Assembly (NCBI GenBank): GCA_002105175.1
Contig: MCGE01000001.1
Coordinates: 3,348,001-3,412,000, forward strand
DNA from: Absidia repens
Lineage: Eukaryota > Mucoromycota > Mucoromycetes > Mucorales > Cunninghamellaceae
Direction of reading: 5' to 3'
DNA length: 64,000 nt
Shown: positions 25,307 to 37,441 of the stretch, in pieces
Layout of the letters: each line of letters opens with the position of its first letter
Position numbering within the stretch: position 1 is the first letter of the stretch
The notes under the pieces: generated by a model
The model's input: only the letters and a program-made list of their open reading frames with translations
What the model was told of the DNA's origin: nothing
Database searches by the model: none
Translations under genes and position numbers: made by a program

Positions 25307-28300
25307 CTACAGTCAAACAGAAAGAAGAACTTGAAGTGGAGAAAAAAATGAGTGAGCAGACGACTCTGATGAATGTGGAAGAGATCTTGACAGGCTTCAA
25401 TTGGAAAACTAGCGGCAATGCGGCGGTGCTTGAAAAGCGTTTACTAGGCGAACTACATGCATTGGAGGCAGTAGGTTTTTTTAATTGATCAATATACCAT
25501 GCCTGTCACTCACCTTTTTTTTTCTTATTATTATTCAGGCAAATGTACATTCTATTATTCAATCTGATGAGCGTGTACATTCAGTAGTGGATCGAATAGA
25601 TAAAGCTTTGGATGAGTTAAACAACATGGAAAGATGGTTGTCCCTTTATGCTGCCGAACTCAATGTAAGACTAAGGAGAAAAAAAGTAACTCGCATTATT
25701 TACTGACTTGCACTTTAAATTTTGATTGGAATAGAGTATGGGTGATGATATACATGAAATTGAAACTCAAAACCGTGGACTACAAATTTTGACTGTAAAC
25801 CAGAATAACCTTATCGATGAAATGGATCAGATATTAGTAAGTAAACATATATGGCAAACTTGTGTATTTATATCTCTAATTGACATGATATTATATTTGT
25901 AGAATGCAATCTCAATACCCCGGGAATCACTGGATAATCTTAAATACGACCCCATGGAAACAACAGAGGATATTACGGAAATTCAAAATAGCGCGGAGCT
26001 CTTACAACGGGCACTGAAAATCAAACTGGAAGGCAACCTGCACGAACTATCTGCTGTGCAAGAGATGATCGGAACCTACAATACCTACAATACTGAATTC
26101 AGCGCTCGAATATTCGATCATCTCAAATCTGCATTTGAAACACAGGTATATACTGTAACCCTATATGACTCTGCAGGAACATCTCACCTTTTTATTATTA
26201 TTGATCTATGGATTGTAGGCTCGCGAATTAATGGAAAACAAACCACCAAATCAAAACAAACTTGCTTTGGCACACCCACACGAACAGGTCGAAGACGCTC
26301 TGATTCGCTACCAAGGCTTCTCTTTGTGGGAAAAGGAAATGGAACCAAGAATGTACAATGAATTGCAAAGGGTAGGGTACAATGGAGGACGGCGGAATGA
26401 GGGCAATGGTTGGAGTAGAAAAAATTGTATGACTAATATGACGACTCGTTTTTTATTATATCAGCATTATGCATCCACAATGGCACCTACATACGAACGG
26501 GATATTTACGACATGGTAGACATCACTAGATCATATTATACGACATTACGAAATCGACCTCTAGACGATATGGATTACCGTATGAATCCAAATAATGTAC
26601 ATAGCGACCATTTGCATGACCTCACCTTATTTTTTTTTTATCTATTTATTTAGATTTTCGTAGTGATGAATCTAGGTCGGCTCGAGCATTGGCTTATGGG
26701 GCAAAGTTGGGGAACGTTGCAACTGGTGGCGGGGGTGGTGGTACTAATGTGGAGACTGCTCGTCACAAAAATACAGTGCGTGGATCATTCGATAGCCAAC
26801 ATAGTTCCGGAAGTATGGACGATGATGAAAAAGCAGCTGCTGATGTAAGTGTGGAAATAAGGTGTGATGAGAAAAGACGATATTGTGAACGATCTCTGAT
26901 GTTGTTATTATTACTGAATTTAGGCTTTCTCGCAACTAATGAATCAATGTGCAATGCATGTTTGCCGTGAGCAAAACTTTGTATGTGACTTATTTGAACA
27001 ATCGCCATTTGCTCCTAAATCATTCTTGGATCGTGGACCAGTTTATGCTTCAGTGCCTGACAAATCTCGCCTCTATAGCCGTCGTGAAAAGATTCGTGAT
27101 GTGAAGATATCGAAAAAAGTGAAGTAAGTTCTTTAAATCATTGACAATCTAGTTAGTGATATATGTATAACTTTTTTTATTCTTTTAATAGAAACTGGAT
27201 GGAAACTATCTTTGAGTCTTTTGAACCAGCCGTTGTGCCTCTTGTCGAATTTGGCCTCAAAAGCGATCCTCTTCAAGCTATTAGTATGATGGCATCTGTG
27301 GAATTTCAACTGGAAAAATGGAAAGAATCTGATCAAGAGTTCAACTTTGCCTTCTTTGATTCCCTTATGTTAAGGATACGGCGGTCCTTCAAGCAATTTG
27401 TGGTAATCATTTATATATCTTCGATTGAAAGGCTGATTGATGTTATGACTAAAGCTTTATTATTTATGCTAGTTTGATCAAATCAAAACCATCGATGATG
27501 CCAAAGTCAGCTCCAAAAAACGACGTGGCATTCTTCCATCCTTCCGAACTTTTCCCGTAAGTCAAGAATTACACTAACATTTCCATATATAATATATACA
27601 TATATAGTCTGTGACTGATCCTGTCTCTTTTACAACATAGTTATTTGTGAACCGCATCGAAATGGCATCTATAGGTGTGGAAAGCGATTTCCAAACCAGG
27701 TTGACAATCAACGACGCCTACGACAAAGTGATCAAAAGTATGATGTCAAGTTTGGATACCAATGCAAGGGACAGCGATGAAACTGGTGATGACAAGGAAC
27801 AGTTGAACTCAAATATTATGTATATCGGTAAGCCCGGGAGTATGTATAAGGGCGAACGTCGATATTTGTGTTATAATACTTTTATTCATTAGAAAATATG
27901 CACCACTTTTATCACGCATTACGAAGCAACCGACTGCCTATTTTGGAAAAATGGGTCAAGGAAGCCAAGGCAAAATACGAAGCGAGCTTGGATGCGTATA
28001 TCAGGGTGGTCATTCGTCGGCCACTTGGCAAGCTTTTAGTAAGAACGGAAAACAGGCAATGCAATATCCAACAGAAACTGAACACTTACAACGCTTTGAT
28101 GTATTTGATTTTTTTTTTTTTTTGGGTAGGAATTTTTTGATGGCGTGGAAATCTTATTACGTACAACCACTCCCGAAGAAGTGGCTTTCCATGTCAACTA
28201 CAACAAAACTCAACTACGCAAGGTGATTGCCATGTATCCACCGAAGGATATTCGAAAGTCATTGGAACAACTTTACAAACGGGTGGATAAGCATTTCTCC

Positions 28301-28471
28301 GAAGAAGAAGGTCTATTACAAGTGATTTGGCGTGGTACTCAAGAGGAGCTAATTAGGCAACATGAACGAATGGAACGGCTCATCTCAAAGTGCTATCCTA
28401 ACGCTGGTCTTCACCTTGAATTCTCCATTCCCGATTTATTGGCAATGATGGGTGATCAACAAACTCGCTAG
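23924..28471 (+). CDS. SEC3: Exocyst complex subunit Sec3 (EXOC1)
   Basis: About 20 short exons give roughly 1,040 residues. The first are 23924-23981, 24058-24168 and from 24242; the last is 28130-28471. The N-terminus is the Sec3 PH-like PIP2-binding domain (GEKLLIHVKVFEDLK, RYLCLTQKRNKCRLYKT, SWSLEDVKQVEVID). A Ser/Pro-rich linker follows, then a Lys/Glu-rich coiled coil and the helical CATCHR-type exocyst core (NNMERWLSLYAAELN, ENQ-type helices, NWMETIFESFEPAVVPLVEF, FVNRIEMASIGV). Sec3 tethers secretory vesicles at the plasma membrane by binding PIP2 and Rho GTPases, so it is expected at hyphal tips. The intron after the DDMDY-encoding exon probably starts at GTATGA near 26579 and ends before ATTTTCGTAG; I inferred that junction from phase. 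Confidence 0.9.
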
Positions 28472-29195
28472 GTTAGCTTATGTAGATTATTTCACCTTAC
28501 TTCCCATCCCTTGTCAATCCTATATATATTCCCCCCACTACACCACTTTTATTGAATTTCCCATAAAATATTTGACTATTTTTTATAATAAAAATGGTGA
28601 TGATGATGGCGTTGACTTCGATCAATATATTTGTTTTTTGGTTTTTGTTTTGAATTTGACGATGTAGTGTGGTGTAGTAAAATTACAACTTGTCTCCTTT
28701 CCCATCTCTACCCACATTTCTGTGCCTGAGATGACATCATGTGGGTTTTCAAACACTTTCACATTATACATTTTTGAATTTCCCGATTCATACAGAACGT
28801 TTGTAGTCGAGCTGACACATGCAAATATACTGGCTGAGGAAGACTTTTAAAAATCCCCCTACCAAACACACACACACACACACACACACACAACCACCCA
28901 CACATACAGATAAAAAAATATCAGGCACAAAATCACTTGTATTTTCCAGCACGTTTCATTATCAAACGTCATGATTTTTATTGGAGTTGGTAAGGGTAAA
29001 GTTCATAAAGACAAATATACAAATAATAAAATGAAGACAAAAAAAAAACACACACTAATCTAGGGCAAGAGAGAATAAAATGGATATGAAATGTATGCAG
29101 TAAAAAATAGTAGAGTTGAAATAAGAAACAAAGTGATGTGAGGGCGAATAAATTATGCTACATGGTTGATTGACTAGTACAAACACTACAACCCA
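28472..29195. other. Convergent intergenic region with (CA)n
   Basis: It contains the 3' ends of SEC3 and of the small minus-strand gene. There is a (CA)n microsatellite at about 28868-28891. No gene is visible. Confidence 0.5.
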
Positions 29196-29417
29196 CTACT
29201 GATCTTCAGAATCTGCAGGTTCGGCATGTTTAGATCGTTTCTTTTCTTCCCGAAGACCTTGGTGTAAACGGTGGAGTTGGGCAGATACAGTATTGTTGGC
29301 AGCATGGATAGCGACGCCGTCATGTAAAAATTTGTCTAATAAAGAAGTTGCACCAGCCATTGTGATTTCTTTGTTGGATTCGATCTTGATATTGAGAGGT
29401 AATGTTTCGGCGTTCAT
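29196..29417 (-). CDS. Small hypothetical protein, 73 residues
   Basis: A single-exon frame starts at MNAETLPLNIKIES and ends in a charged tail (REEKKRSKHAEPADSEDQ). The middle, GATSLLDKFLHDGVAIHAAN and SAQLHRLHQGL, predicts amphipathic helix, so it may be a small subunit of a larger complex. I do not recognise the family. The longer upstream in-frame extension runs through a poly(A) tract read as poly-Phe and is rejected. It is divergently paired with the coiled-coil gene, with 198 bp between starts. Confidence 0.6.
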   Translation of the reverse strand: MNAETLPLNIKIESNKEITMAGATSLLDKFLHDGVAIHAANNTVSAQLHRLHQGLREEKKRSKHAEPADSEDQ

Positions 29418-29449
29418 GGTGATATATGTGTAGTAAAGAAAAAGAAAAA

Positions 29450-29452
<3 letters not shown>

Positions 29453-29502
<50 letters not shown>
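29453..29502. repeat. Poly(A) tract of 50
   Basis: An uninterrupted run of A lies between two divergent start codons (29417 minus, 29616 plus). Poly(dA:dT) tracts of this kind exclude nucleosomes in fungal promoters. The exact length may be affected by sequencing. Confidence 0.9.
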
Positions 29503-29505
<3 letters not shown>

Positions 29506-29615
29506 GCAGTGGCTTTTCTCCCAGAAAAATAAGCTGAGTTCAAAATTGATGCTCCAAGATAAAACGACTCCTTTTTTTTCAAGCTTTTTGTGCGAATATA
29601 TCATCTATTTTGAAA

Positions 29616-30501
29616 ATGACAGAACGAGAACCTATTCCCGACTGTAAGTAGCTAAAAAATATCAAAATAAATACAAGCAGGTTGCTAATTGGTTTTACAT
29701 TTGTTATTTTCTTCCTCCCCTGCAGTATTAACCCGACCAGCCCGAACAACTGGCAGCGACATTGGTGATTTACAACAAAAGATATCCAAGGCAGAAAAGG
29801 ATCTTGTACAACTTCGCTTGGAATTGGATCAAAATCGACAACAGGGCAAACAAGCAGAACATCATGCGAATGAAAGTGGTCGAACCAACCGAAAACTCAA
29901 GACGGAAATCCAGACCCTGACTGATATGAGCAACCGGAAAGACCGTCAATCCGAAAATGCCAAGGCGACGGCGTTCTTCTTTGAAGGGCAAGTCAAGAAA
30001 TACACCGACGAAATCGAAAGTGCAAAACAAGGGATGGGACATCTCAAGGTACTGGATGATGAATTACGGGCGGCCAAGGAAGAACAGGAGCGGTTGGAAC
30101 AACAAGCACATGTCGAATACGAGCAAGTCAAGCAACAGATTCAGCAGACGCAAGCCAAGTACAGTGCCGACAAGGAAGAACTCAACCAGATGATTGCGAC
30201 TGCGTACCAGGATTTGGTGACTACTTCGGAAAAAGCTCTTTCACTTCAGCAACAAGTGGAAGCTCGATTAGCGTTACCTTCTTGTCAAGACGTCGATCAA
30301 TTGGAAAATGAGTACAGGAAGAATCAACAAGAACAGATGGATCAGATTATCTCGGTACACCGTCAAGCTGCTCAGCTCAAGGACACCTTGCAAGAATCTG
30401 AAAAAACAACTGAATCTCATGAAGAAACATTGGCGACAGTTCGACAAGAAATGGACAGAATTATGCGTCGACTTCGAACGATTGACGCCCAGGCAGAATG
30501 A
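29616..30501 (+). CDS. Coiled-coil hypothetical protein
   Basis: Two exons, 29616-29643 and 29726-30501, give 267 residues. From about residue 20 the protein is almost entirely predicted coiled coil, rich in Glu, Gln, Lys and Leu (LQQKISKAEKDLVQLRLELD, LDDELRAAKEEQERLEQQA, LQESEKTTESHEETLATVRQ). No catalytic motif or membrane segment is visible. The short first exon codes MTEREPIPD and then TRPARTTGSD follows. It resembles cytoskeletal, kinetochore or spindle-pole coiled-coil subunits only in general character; I cannot name it. Confidence 0.75.
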
Positions 30502-30883
30502 TCTGGTTTATGTTTAGTTTATTAGCCTTTAGTATATACTTATATCTTTGTTACTATTATCATTATCATTTACGTTTATATTTACAGTTTTATCCCTATT
30601 TATTTATTTGGTATTATGTAATAGTTTACTAGTTTAATATCGTAGTTATGAAACAACAAAATAAAATGATTTTTATATACCCTTCAAATATATAACAGTA
30701 GTATGCCCTGTATACTGTATACAGTAAATATTTATGCTGCCTTTTTTGTAGTTTTGACTATGACCCGAGTCGGCGTTTCAACCGAGGTTCAAATGTCGAA
30801 AATCACACCCTCCCCATTCATTTTTTTTTCTCTCTGTCCCCTCCCTGCCTCTCTCCCATTGAAAAAATAATACCCCCTTAACA
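30502..30883. other. Intergenic region upstream of the MARCH5-like gene
   Basis: It contains the 3' flank of the coiled-coil gene. Near 30783-30798 lies a variant (TTCAAATGTCG) of the AAAT[C/G]CCGC motif seen upstream of other genes. A CT-rich tract precedes the ATG at 30884. Confidence 0.4.
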
Positions 30884-32256
30884 ATGTCGTATTCCTCTAG
30901 ATTTGATGCTTTGGACTTGACTGGTTTATCCCTGAATACAAATGACCATACCAATATATCCACCATGCCAGCTTCGTTATCCAACATGACTCAGCCAATG
31001 GATGATGGAAGTAACACAACGACGGAACAACGGTGCTGGATATGTTTTGGGGAAGATAATGATTCCGTTGGACGTTGGGTCAAACCTTGCCCTTGCTCTC
31101 TTGTATCGCATGAACAATGTCTTTTGGATTGGATTACTGAAAACCAAAAGGGTCGCTCACCTATGAAGAAGGTCTTTTGTCCTCAATGTGCTATGCCGTA
31201 CTACCTGTTTGAACGTCGGTCCGTGTCACTACGCTGTCTGGAATTCATACAGTCTCTGGCCCGGTCAACGGCGCCTTATATGATGGTGGTTGGTCTGGGA
31301 TGCTCCATTTTAGTGGCCGCAAGCACGTATGGCGCTTATAGTGTCATGACGCTATTTGGTGCAAAAGAAGGGGAACGACTTTTGGGTCCCACAAACACTT
31401 GGACTTGGCGCACGTTTCTCGGTCTCCCATCTATTCCATTTGTCTTGGTTGCTTCTCGGTCACGATTCGCTGATGGTATTTTGCCAGTGGCTGCTATCCT
31501 CTTTCTACGTGCCAGTGCTCCGATGGCTGTATCTTGGCCACCGTCTCCTGCTTTAATTGTTGGATCTCTTCCTTGGATTAGGTTGGTTTACTTTACATTT
31601 TATTCGCTGGTTCGGAGGCATCTATCTTCCAAGCTATCCATCCAACCACCTACAACAAATCGACGGCCGTCCCGATATGCACGACTGTCACTTTATCGCT
31701 ATCAGGAACAACCGCAAACCGATAATACGGACTCCCCTAACCGATCATCATTAACGACATCAACGACAGAGCGTCAAGTTACGCGTGAACAGTCAACAAG
31801 TACATCAAGCAGGGACAGTCAAGATGCTGATTTGCTTTATGGTCGGAGCAACCGTGATTTGAATGTGACAATTATGGGCGCTCTTTTATGGCCAACGATC
31901 AGTGGAGTTATTGGGAAGTAAGTCATGAAAATATATCTGTATAGTCAAGTTCATTTTATTCAGTATTTATATATATATATATATAATATGTATAGTTTTT
32001 TAAAACACATCAAGTATATACGACACTATCTTCCGGAAGCGTTCCATCGAAATATATTGGGAGGCTGTCTATTTATACTGGCCAAGGTAATTGATAAGAT
32101 CTCGATAATCAATAAATTCAAACTGCTCACTTTGTTTTTCTTGGTCGGGGATACAATAAGGATATGATTATCTTATTTTATCGGTATGAACGGATTTGTC
32201 AACGAAGGTCCCGACGGGTTAGGTCTTTTAATGAATCTTCCTCTAAAATGAAGTAA
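30884..32256 (+). CDS. MARCH5-like RING-CH E3 ubiquitin ligase
   Basis: Exons 30884-31917, 31996-32086 and 32161-32256 give 406 residues. The RING-CH finger is at about residues 51-105: CWICF, WVKPCPCSL, HEQCLLDWI and CPQC supply the C4HC3 zinc ligands. Hydrophobic segments follow (APYMMVVGLGCSILVAAS; PSIPFVLVAS with ILPVAAILFL; and one each in the last two exons). The central part is a Ser/Thr-rich insertion. The C-terminus (NILGGCLFILAK then DMIILFYRYERICQRRSRRV) matches the end of MARCH5, which ubiquitinates proteins at the mitochondrial outer membrane and ER contacts. The last acceptor is the unusual-looking ATAAG before GATATG, but the reading frame and homology support it. Confidence 0.85.
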
Positions 32257-32571
32257 AAGCGTATTATGATTTGTTTTTTTTTGTATTTTTTTGATATAGT
32301 ACTTAGCACAATTTATTAGTGGTTAGTTACTTTTTCCTTTGTATATATTACCAATATATATAAACATATATATTTACCCTTTGATTAAAAATAAAACCCT
32401 TTTTGCTTCGGAGTCCCTGATCAGGGTCTTTGGTGCGAAAGATTGATTGTTTTTTGGAACTCCACCTCGACAATTTTTTCCTTTTTTCTTTTCCTTCTTT
32501 ATTGCTTTGGTTTCATTCTACTTATCTTTTAACACTACTTCTGCTTCTTCCATCCCACTGCTTGACACCAA
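32257..32571. other. Intergenic spacer
   Basis: It holds the 3' flank of the MARCH5-like gene (AATAAA near 32389) and a CT-rich leader of the deaminase gene. Nothing else is visible. Confidence 0.4.
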
Positions 32572-34122
32572 ATGCGTCTTATTGTCCGCCAAGATTACGA
32601 CGAAGTCTCAGCTTATGCAGGTAAATATCACGTACATCAACATCAGTCTTTATGCAGCTCACTATTACTCCTGGTAAACTAGTGAATATTTGATCCACGT
32701 TTTTCTATTGAAACACTAATGCTCTTTCCATGTTACCCTCCTTTATTATTACTATGTAGCTTATTACGTTAAAGAACGCATTCGACAATTCCAACCATCC
32801 AAAGATCGATTATTTGTTATGGGCCTTCCCACCGGTTCCTCTCCAATAGGCGTCTATCACAAACTAGTAGATTTCTACAAATCAGGTGCTGTCAGTTTTG
32901 AACATGTCGTTACCTTCACTATGGACGAATATGTTGGTCTACCAAGGTAACATAGAAACGAGCCAAAGTTACTCTCTGCATAGTGTGAATACTCACAATA
33001 TCTTACTCGAATTCGTTTTCTTTTTTTTTTTCTTCTTCTTTTTTGTGATAGTGACCACCCCCAGTCATACCGTACCTTTATGTGGAATCATCTCTTCAAA
33101 CATATTGACATCAAAAAGGAAAACGTGTACATACTGAACGGAAACGCAGATGATTTGGATGAAGAATGCCGAAGGTTTGAAGCCAAGATAGCTGAAATGG
33201 GAGGTATTGAACTCTTCCTTGGCGGTATATGTCCTGATGGGCATATTGCTTTCAATGAACCTGGATCTTCATTGACTTCTCGTACGCGTGTCAAGACCTT
33301 GGCTTATGAAACTATTATTGCAAATGCTCGATTTTTTGATGGCGAAGTATCCAAGGTTCCAAATTGGCATTGACAGTGGGTGTAGCGTAAGTAAACAAGT
33401 GCAAAAGATCGGAGGGGGGATGAATCGAAATGCTACTGTTGAACTACATGTTTATTTATTTAATCGTTTCTTTTATGCATAGAACGGTGATGGATGCCCG
33501 GGAAGTTGTGGTTATTATTACTGGTGCTCATAAGGTAAACTGAAGGATGATGGGGGGTGGTAGACGGAGATCGTTTTGAAGCCAAAGTTGACGTGATTCT
33601 CCGTAGGCTATCGCTTTAGCAAAATGTATCGAAGAAGGTGTCAATCATATGTGGACTGTTTCATGTAAGTAACTTGTGATAAAGAAATTACATATATATG
33701 TAATCATATTTTGTGTTTTTATTACTATAGCTATTCAAATGCACCCCAAGGGCCTGATAGTGTGTGACGAGGACGCGACGTTGGAACTTCACGTCAAGGT
33801 AACAAGATAATAGCAATTACCCTCCACCCTAATAGTGTATCCTCTAACGATTTGTTTATTTTTTATTATGTATACCTAGACCGTCAAATACTTCAAATCC
33901 ATTGAGCATGTACACCATTCTATCATCGGACCACACAATTTAGGCTTACAGGGCAATCTTTTGCGAAATATGGTGGATACAAATCAGGCAGCAAAACGGC
34001 GTAGACGACTGATGCTTCAAAGTCTATTAAATAGTGAAGATGGTGAAGAGGATAATGCTTTGTCTTCGTCTGGTGATGATGATGGTTATAGTGGTAGTAA
34101 TAGTAAAAAACGGAAACTTTGA
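32572..34122 (+). CDS. Glucosamine-6-phosphate deaminase with an apparent frameshift
   Basis: This enzyme converts glucosamine-6-phosphate to fructose-6-phosphate and ammonia. Exons are 32572-32620, 32760-32946, 33052-33386, 33483-33534, 33607-33664, 33731-33798 and 33880-34122. Family motifs are present: MGLPTGSSPIGVY, TMDEYVGL (catalytic Asp), PDGHIAFNEPGSS (Asp, His, Glu), GVNHMWTVS and MHPKG. A C-terminal extension of about 60 residues ends in a basic KKRKL tail. Two oddities stand out. Near 33361 the frame breaks: AAGGTTCCAAATTGG lacks one A relative to the expected AAA codon, giving a stop soon after, while coding resumes in the next frame with correct splice phase. The usual GGIG before PDGH reads GGIC. 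It could be an assembly error in an A run, a true pseudogene or an allele. Confidence 0.85.
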
Positions 34123-34311
34123 AATAAAATCATCTCTTTTTTTGATCTGTGATTCTCGTCCCTTTTTTTTTGATTTTGAAACCCAGAGCACCGCTTTTTT
34201 ATTGAACCAAGGAACGTCACTTTTTTTTTAAAAACCCTACCCCTCGCTTTTTTATTTTCTTTTTTTTTTTCTCTCCTCCACAATTCCCCTCTCTTTATAT
34301 ATTTACACAAC

Positions 34312-34899
34312 ATGGTCAACCAAGCTATTGTAAACGTAAGTATTTGATAACCACACATTTGTTTCTTTTTATCTTTTTCCACCTACGCTTTTATTATTTA
34401 TTTGTGCACGCAACTCTACACCCATATCCCATATTTACTCTTTATCCTTTCCTCAATCAATCCATGCCTCCCCTGTTACTTTTTTTTTTTTTTTTTTTTT
34501 TTGTGATGCATATTGCTCAACTAATGACTTCTTCTTTTTGCCATTTATTACGAATATAGGTTGGACGATGGTCAGCTCTTGCCTTCGGTCTTGTATATGG
34601 TTTCACTCACAACATTAGCTTAAATAAGCAAGCCGAAGAGCAACAAAAACTGGTCGCATACCGTCACCAAGAAGACCTCATTGCACAAGCTAAGGCTGCC
34701 TTTGCTAAGCAAAAGCTGATCAAGGCTGAAGCTTCCCCTGCTACCGTTGAATTAGGTAAATCGAAATAGCGATATATTGTATCTATCTATCTCAGGCACT
34801 GGTTATTAACTTTTCATTCTTTTTACTTATATAGACTTTGAAAACCCTGATTTTGATTTTGATACATATATTAACAATGTGGTTGCCGAAGATCAATAA
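34312..34899 (+). CDS. Mitochondrial ATP synthase subunit e
   Basis: Exons 34312-34335, 34560-34755 and 34835-34899 give 94 residues, the normal size. The N-terminal hydrophobic helix VGRWSALAFGLVYGFTHNISL carries the GxxxG-like spacing used for ATP synthase dimerisation in subunit e. It is followed by a charged helix (KQAEEQQKLVAYRHQEDLI) facing the intermembrane space. The acidic C-terminal exon (DFENPDFDFDTYINN) is less typical. The protein works in the inner-membrane Fo stator and cristae shaping. AATAAA near 35061 marks the 3' end. Confidence 0.85.
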
Positions 34900-35976
34900 T
34901 TTTAGTCAGTTACAGTTGCTTTTTTTTTCTAGATCTTTTCCCGTCATTTTGTAGTTTTGCTCCCCTTCCTTCATCATTTACACTTTTTTTTTTACTGTCC
35001 TTTGATTTTTATATTATCTTACCTGATACTTTATTTATATGATCATCTCTCTATCAAAAAAATAAACTTGTTTCCCACCTTTTTTTTTTTTAAAAACCTA
35101 TGTTGTTGTCTTTTTATTTGATTGTCGTTCTCCATCTGATGAAGGAAAAATTGTAGGGTAGTAAGCACAATAGATCCCTGACTTCGGGTTCTTATTTCTA
35201 TATCCGCAACTGAATTTTGCGCAAATCAGCTGATCTACTCAATAAAATATTCCTCGCCACCCTCTCTTTCGTCTTTAGCTATTTCACCTCATTTGCTTAC
35301 AAAAAAATTGTCTTCTTTATTTTTAGTGAACACACACACACACACACAGTCCCGTCTTTATATGACTGCCCGGAACAAGTCGTCATCCCCTTAAAGAACA
35401 ACAGCACAAAGAACTCGATATACCATCCATTTCTACTTTAGCCAGTTCGATTCCTGACCGCCAACCATCATGTGAAAAGATGGGAGTAGTACCGAGGATA
35501 AAGAGCACAAGCAAATAAAAACAAGGATACCATACCGTACTCACTCACTTTTTACGTCTCGAACAGGAAAAAAAATGCGGCTACAAGCAACGGCATCTCA
35601 GAATTTCTCGTAGGATACATATGGAAAATTGGTTTATGTTACATACGTCTCGATGATTCCTCCAACTACGGTGCTGATCCAACGAGAACGGACAAAACAA
35701 TTACAAAGGATCGACGATACCAGTGACCTTTTTAGCTCAGAAAGCCATGGCGTACCGTTTAAAGACTTTGTATTGATCAAAGAACAATTTTTTTATCTTT
35801 TCTTTTCTCATTCAATAAAATGCTTTTTTTTTTTGTCAATAATGCGTTTGGTCTTGTGTGTGCGGATGATATTTTTTTTATGCAAATTCACCTTCGGTGT
35901 ATCATGATATTTTTTAAATGCCGCTTTTTGGTTTTCGACGTTTTTTGGCTTTCTGACTTTTTTTTCTTTTTCAACA
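34900..35976. other. Intergenic region, possibly holding an unresolved small gene
   Basis: A part of this region (about 35340-35790) is less AT-rich and has overlapping open frames with protein-like composition, for instance a frame reading KEQQHKELDIPSISTLASS (about 35393) and one reading DDTSDLFSSESHGVPFKDF (about 35715). An AATAAA follows at 35815-35820. I could not build one spliced model with a good start, donor and stop, so no gene is called. A (CA)n tract lies at 35331-35348. Confidence 0.3.
35916..35924 (+). promoter_or_regulatory. AAATGCCGC promoter-like motif
   Basis: It lies 53 bp upstream of the FIP1 start and is the G variant of the shared AAAT[C/G]CCGC motif. The role is inferred. 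Confidence 0.4.
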
Positions 35977-37441
35977 ATGACGAGCAACAATAACCACACT
36001 ATGGATGAAGACGATGTTGAAGACTTTTTGTACGGATCTGATGTTTCAGAAGAAAATTACGGTACCACATCAAAATCAGCCTCCAAAAAAAGTAAAGGTA
36101 CAATATATATATATATATATATATACATGGCATTCAAAGCTTCAATTATCCATGGTTTACTCACACGCTCCTTTTTGTTTATGGTTTAGAGACTGAAGAA
36201 GATGACGAAATCTACGAACAATACAACGCGCCTTTCACCAAAAAGTAAATTAATCTTGTTTGGGGGTGGTTATGTTACGGGAACCTTGAGTCTAGCCTTC
36301 TCTCATCTTTGCAGTACCGTTCTGAAATCAGATTCACCGGAGAAGGACAAGCACGTTGCTGAAGAGGACGACGATCCCATGGATGAAGATCAAGATGAGG
36401 ACGATGAAGAAAACGACGACGTAAGTACATGATGACTCTGGGGTTGTATGTTGCAGTTTATGCGTATTATAATAAATTTATTTATGTCTACGTGTGAATA
36501 TAGGATGTAGACATCATTTTAGAGCCCGAAGACGACGAACACACCATGGACTCACAACAGCCATCAAGGTAAGAACCACTACCCCATTTCCCTGCTCATC
36601 AAGCTGGTCACTGATACTTTTTTTTTTTTTTTTTTTTTTTGTATTATATATACGTATATCCAAGAATAGTCAAAAACCGCAAGAAATATCCAACGAATCG
36701 ACTCAATCAACCAATCCATTAGTGACTATCAAACCAGGACAACAAATCAAGGAAGCATCACAAAGCAGTAATACCACAACAAAGGCATCAGCATCATCGG
36801 CATCATTAGACGCAGCAAAAAACTCATCGGGCGGTATTGACTTGGATGCTGATGATGAATACAATGGTCAACCGATCACTGAGGTGGCTGTGGACACGTT
36901 TGAGGATAAACCATGGCGAAAACCTGGTGCTGATATTACAGATTATTTCAATTTTGGATTCAACGAAATGTCTTGGCGAGCGTATTGTGCGAAACAAAAG
37001 ATGATGAGGGATAAAAAGGTAAAGAAAAAAAAAACCAAACTGTGTATTGGGTTATAGGTGGGAAAAAAAGGTTTTGGTGAACTCTGATGTGTTCTTCCAA
37101 CTTTTTTTATTTTTTATTTATTTTAAAAAAACAATATATAGGTCGCTGGAAAAGCGGATATAAATATACCTGACTTTATGAAGATGGGAATGATGATGCC
37201 ATTGATGGACGGTGGTGGTGGTGGTGGCGGTGTGATGCATATGGGAATGATGAATTCGATGATGAATTTAACTCCTCCGCCATCGCAATTGGGGGATAGT
37301 CAATTGTTTAGCGCAGCAAGAACTAGTTCTCAACCAACCATGCCTTCCATTGGCAGTGCCCCAAATCGCTCAAATGGAATGAATCCTAGTGGACGAACAA
37401 ATCCAGTTCATGGTGTCAATTCCCATGGCTCAAGGCGCTAG
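35977..37441 (+). CDS. FIP1: FIP1-like subunit of the polyadenylation complex
   Basis: Six exons (35977-36097, 36190-36244, 36315-36420, 36504-36568, 36670-37018, 37142-37441) give 331 residues. The N-terminal part is acidic and disordered ([15 protein letters not shown]; then long Asp/Glu runs). The diagnostic Fip1 domain is [20 protein letters not shown] followed by SWRAYCAKQ. The C-terminus has a glycine run, Met-rich stretches and a Ser/Asn-rich tail ending SRR. Fip1 bridges poly(A) polymerase and the cleavage and polyadenylation factor in the nucleus. Length is close to yeast Fip1 (327). Confidence 0.93.

Noticed and set aside
29418..29582. N-terminal extension of the 73-aa protein
   Set aside because: It translates a poly(A) tract as a long poly-Phe run; the internal Met is the natural start.
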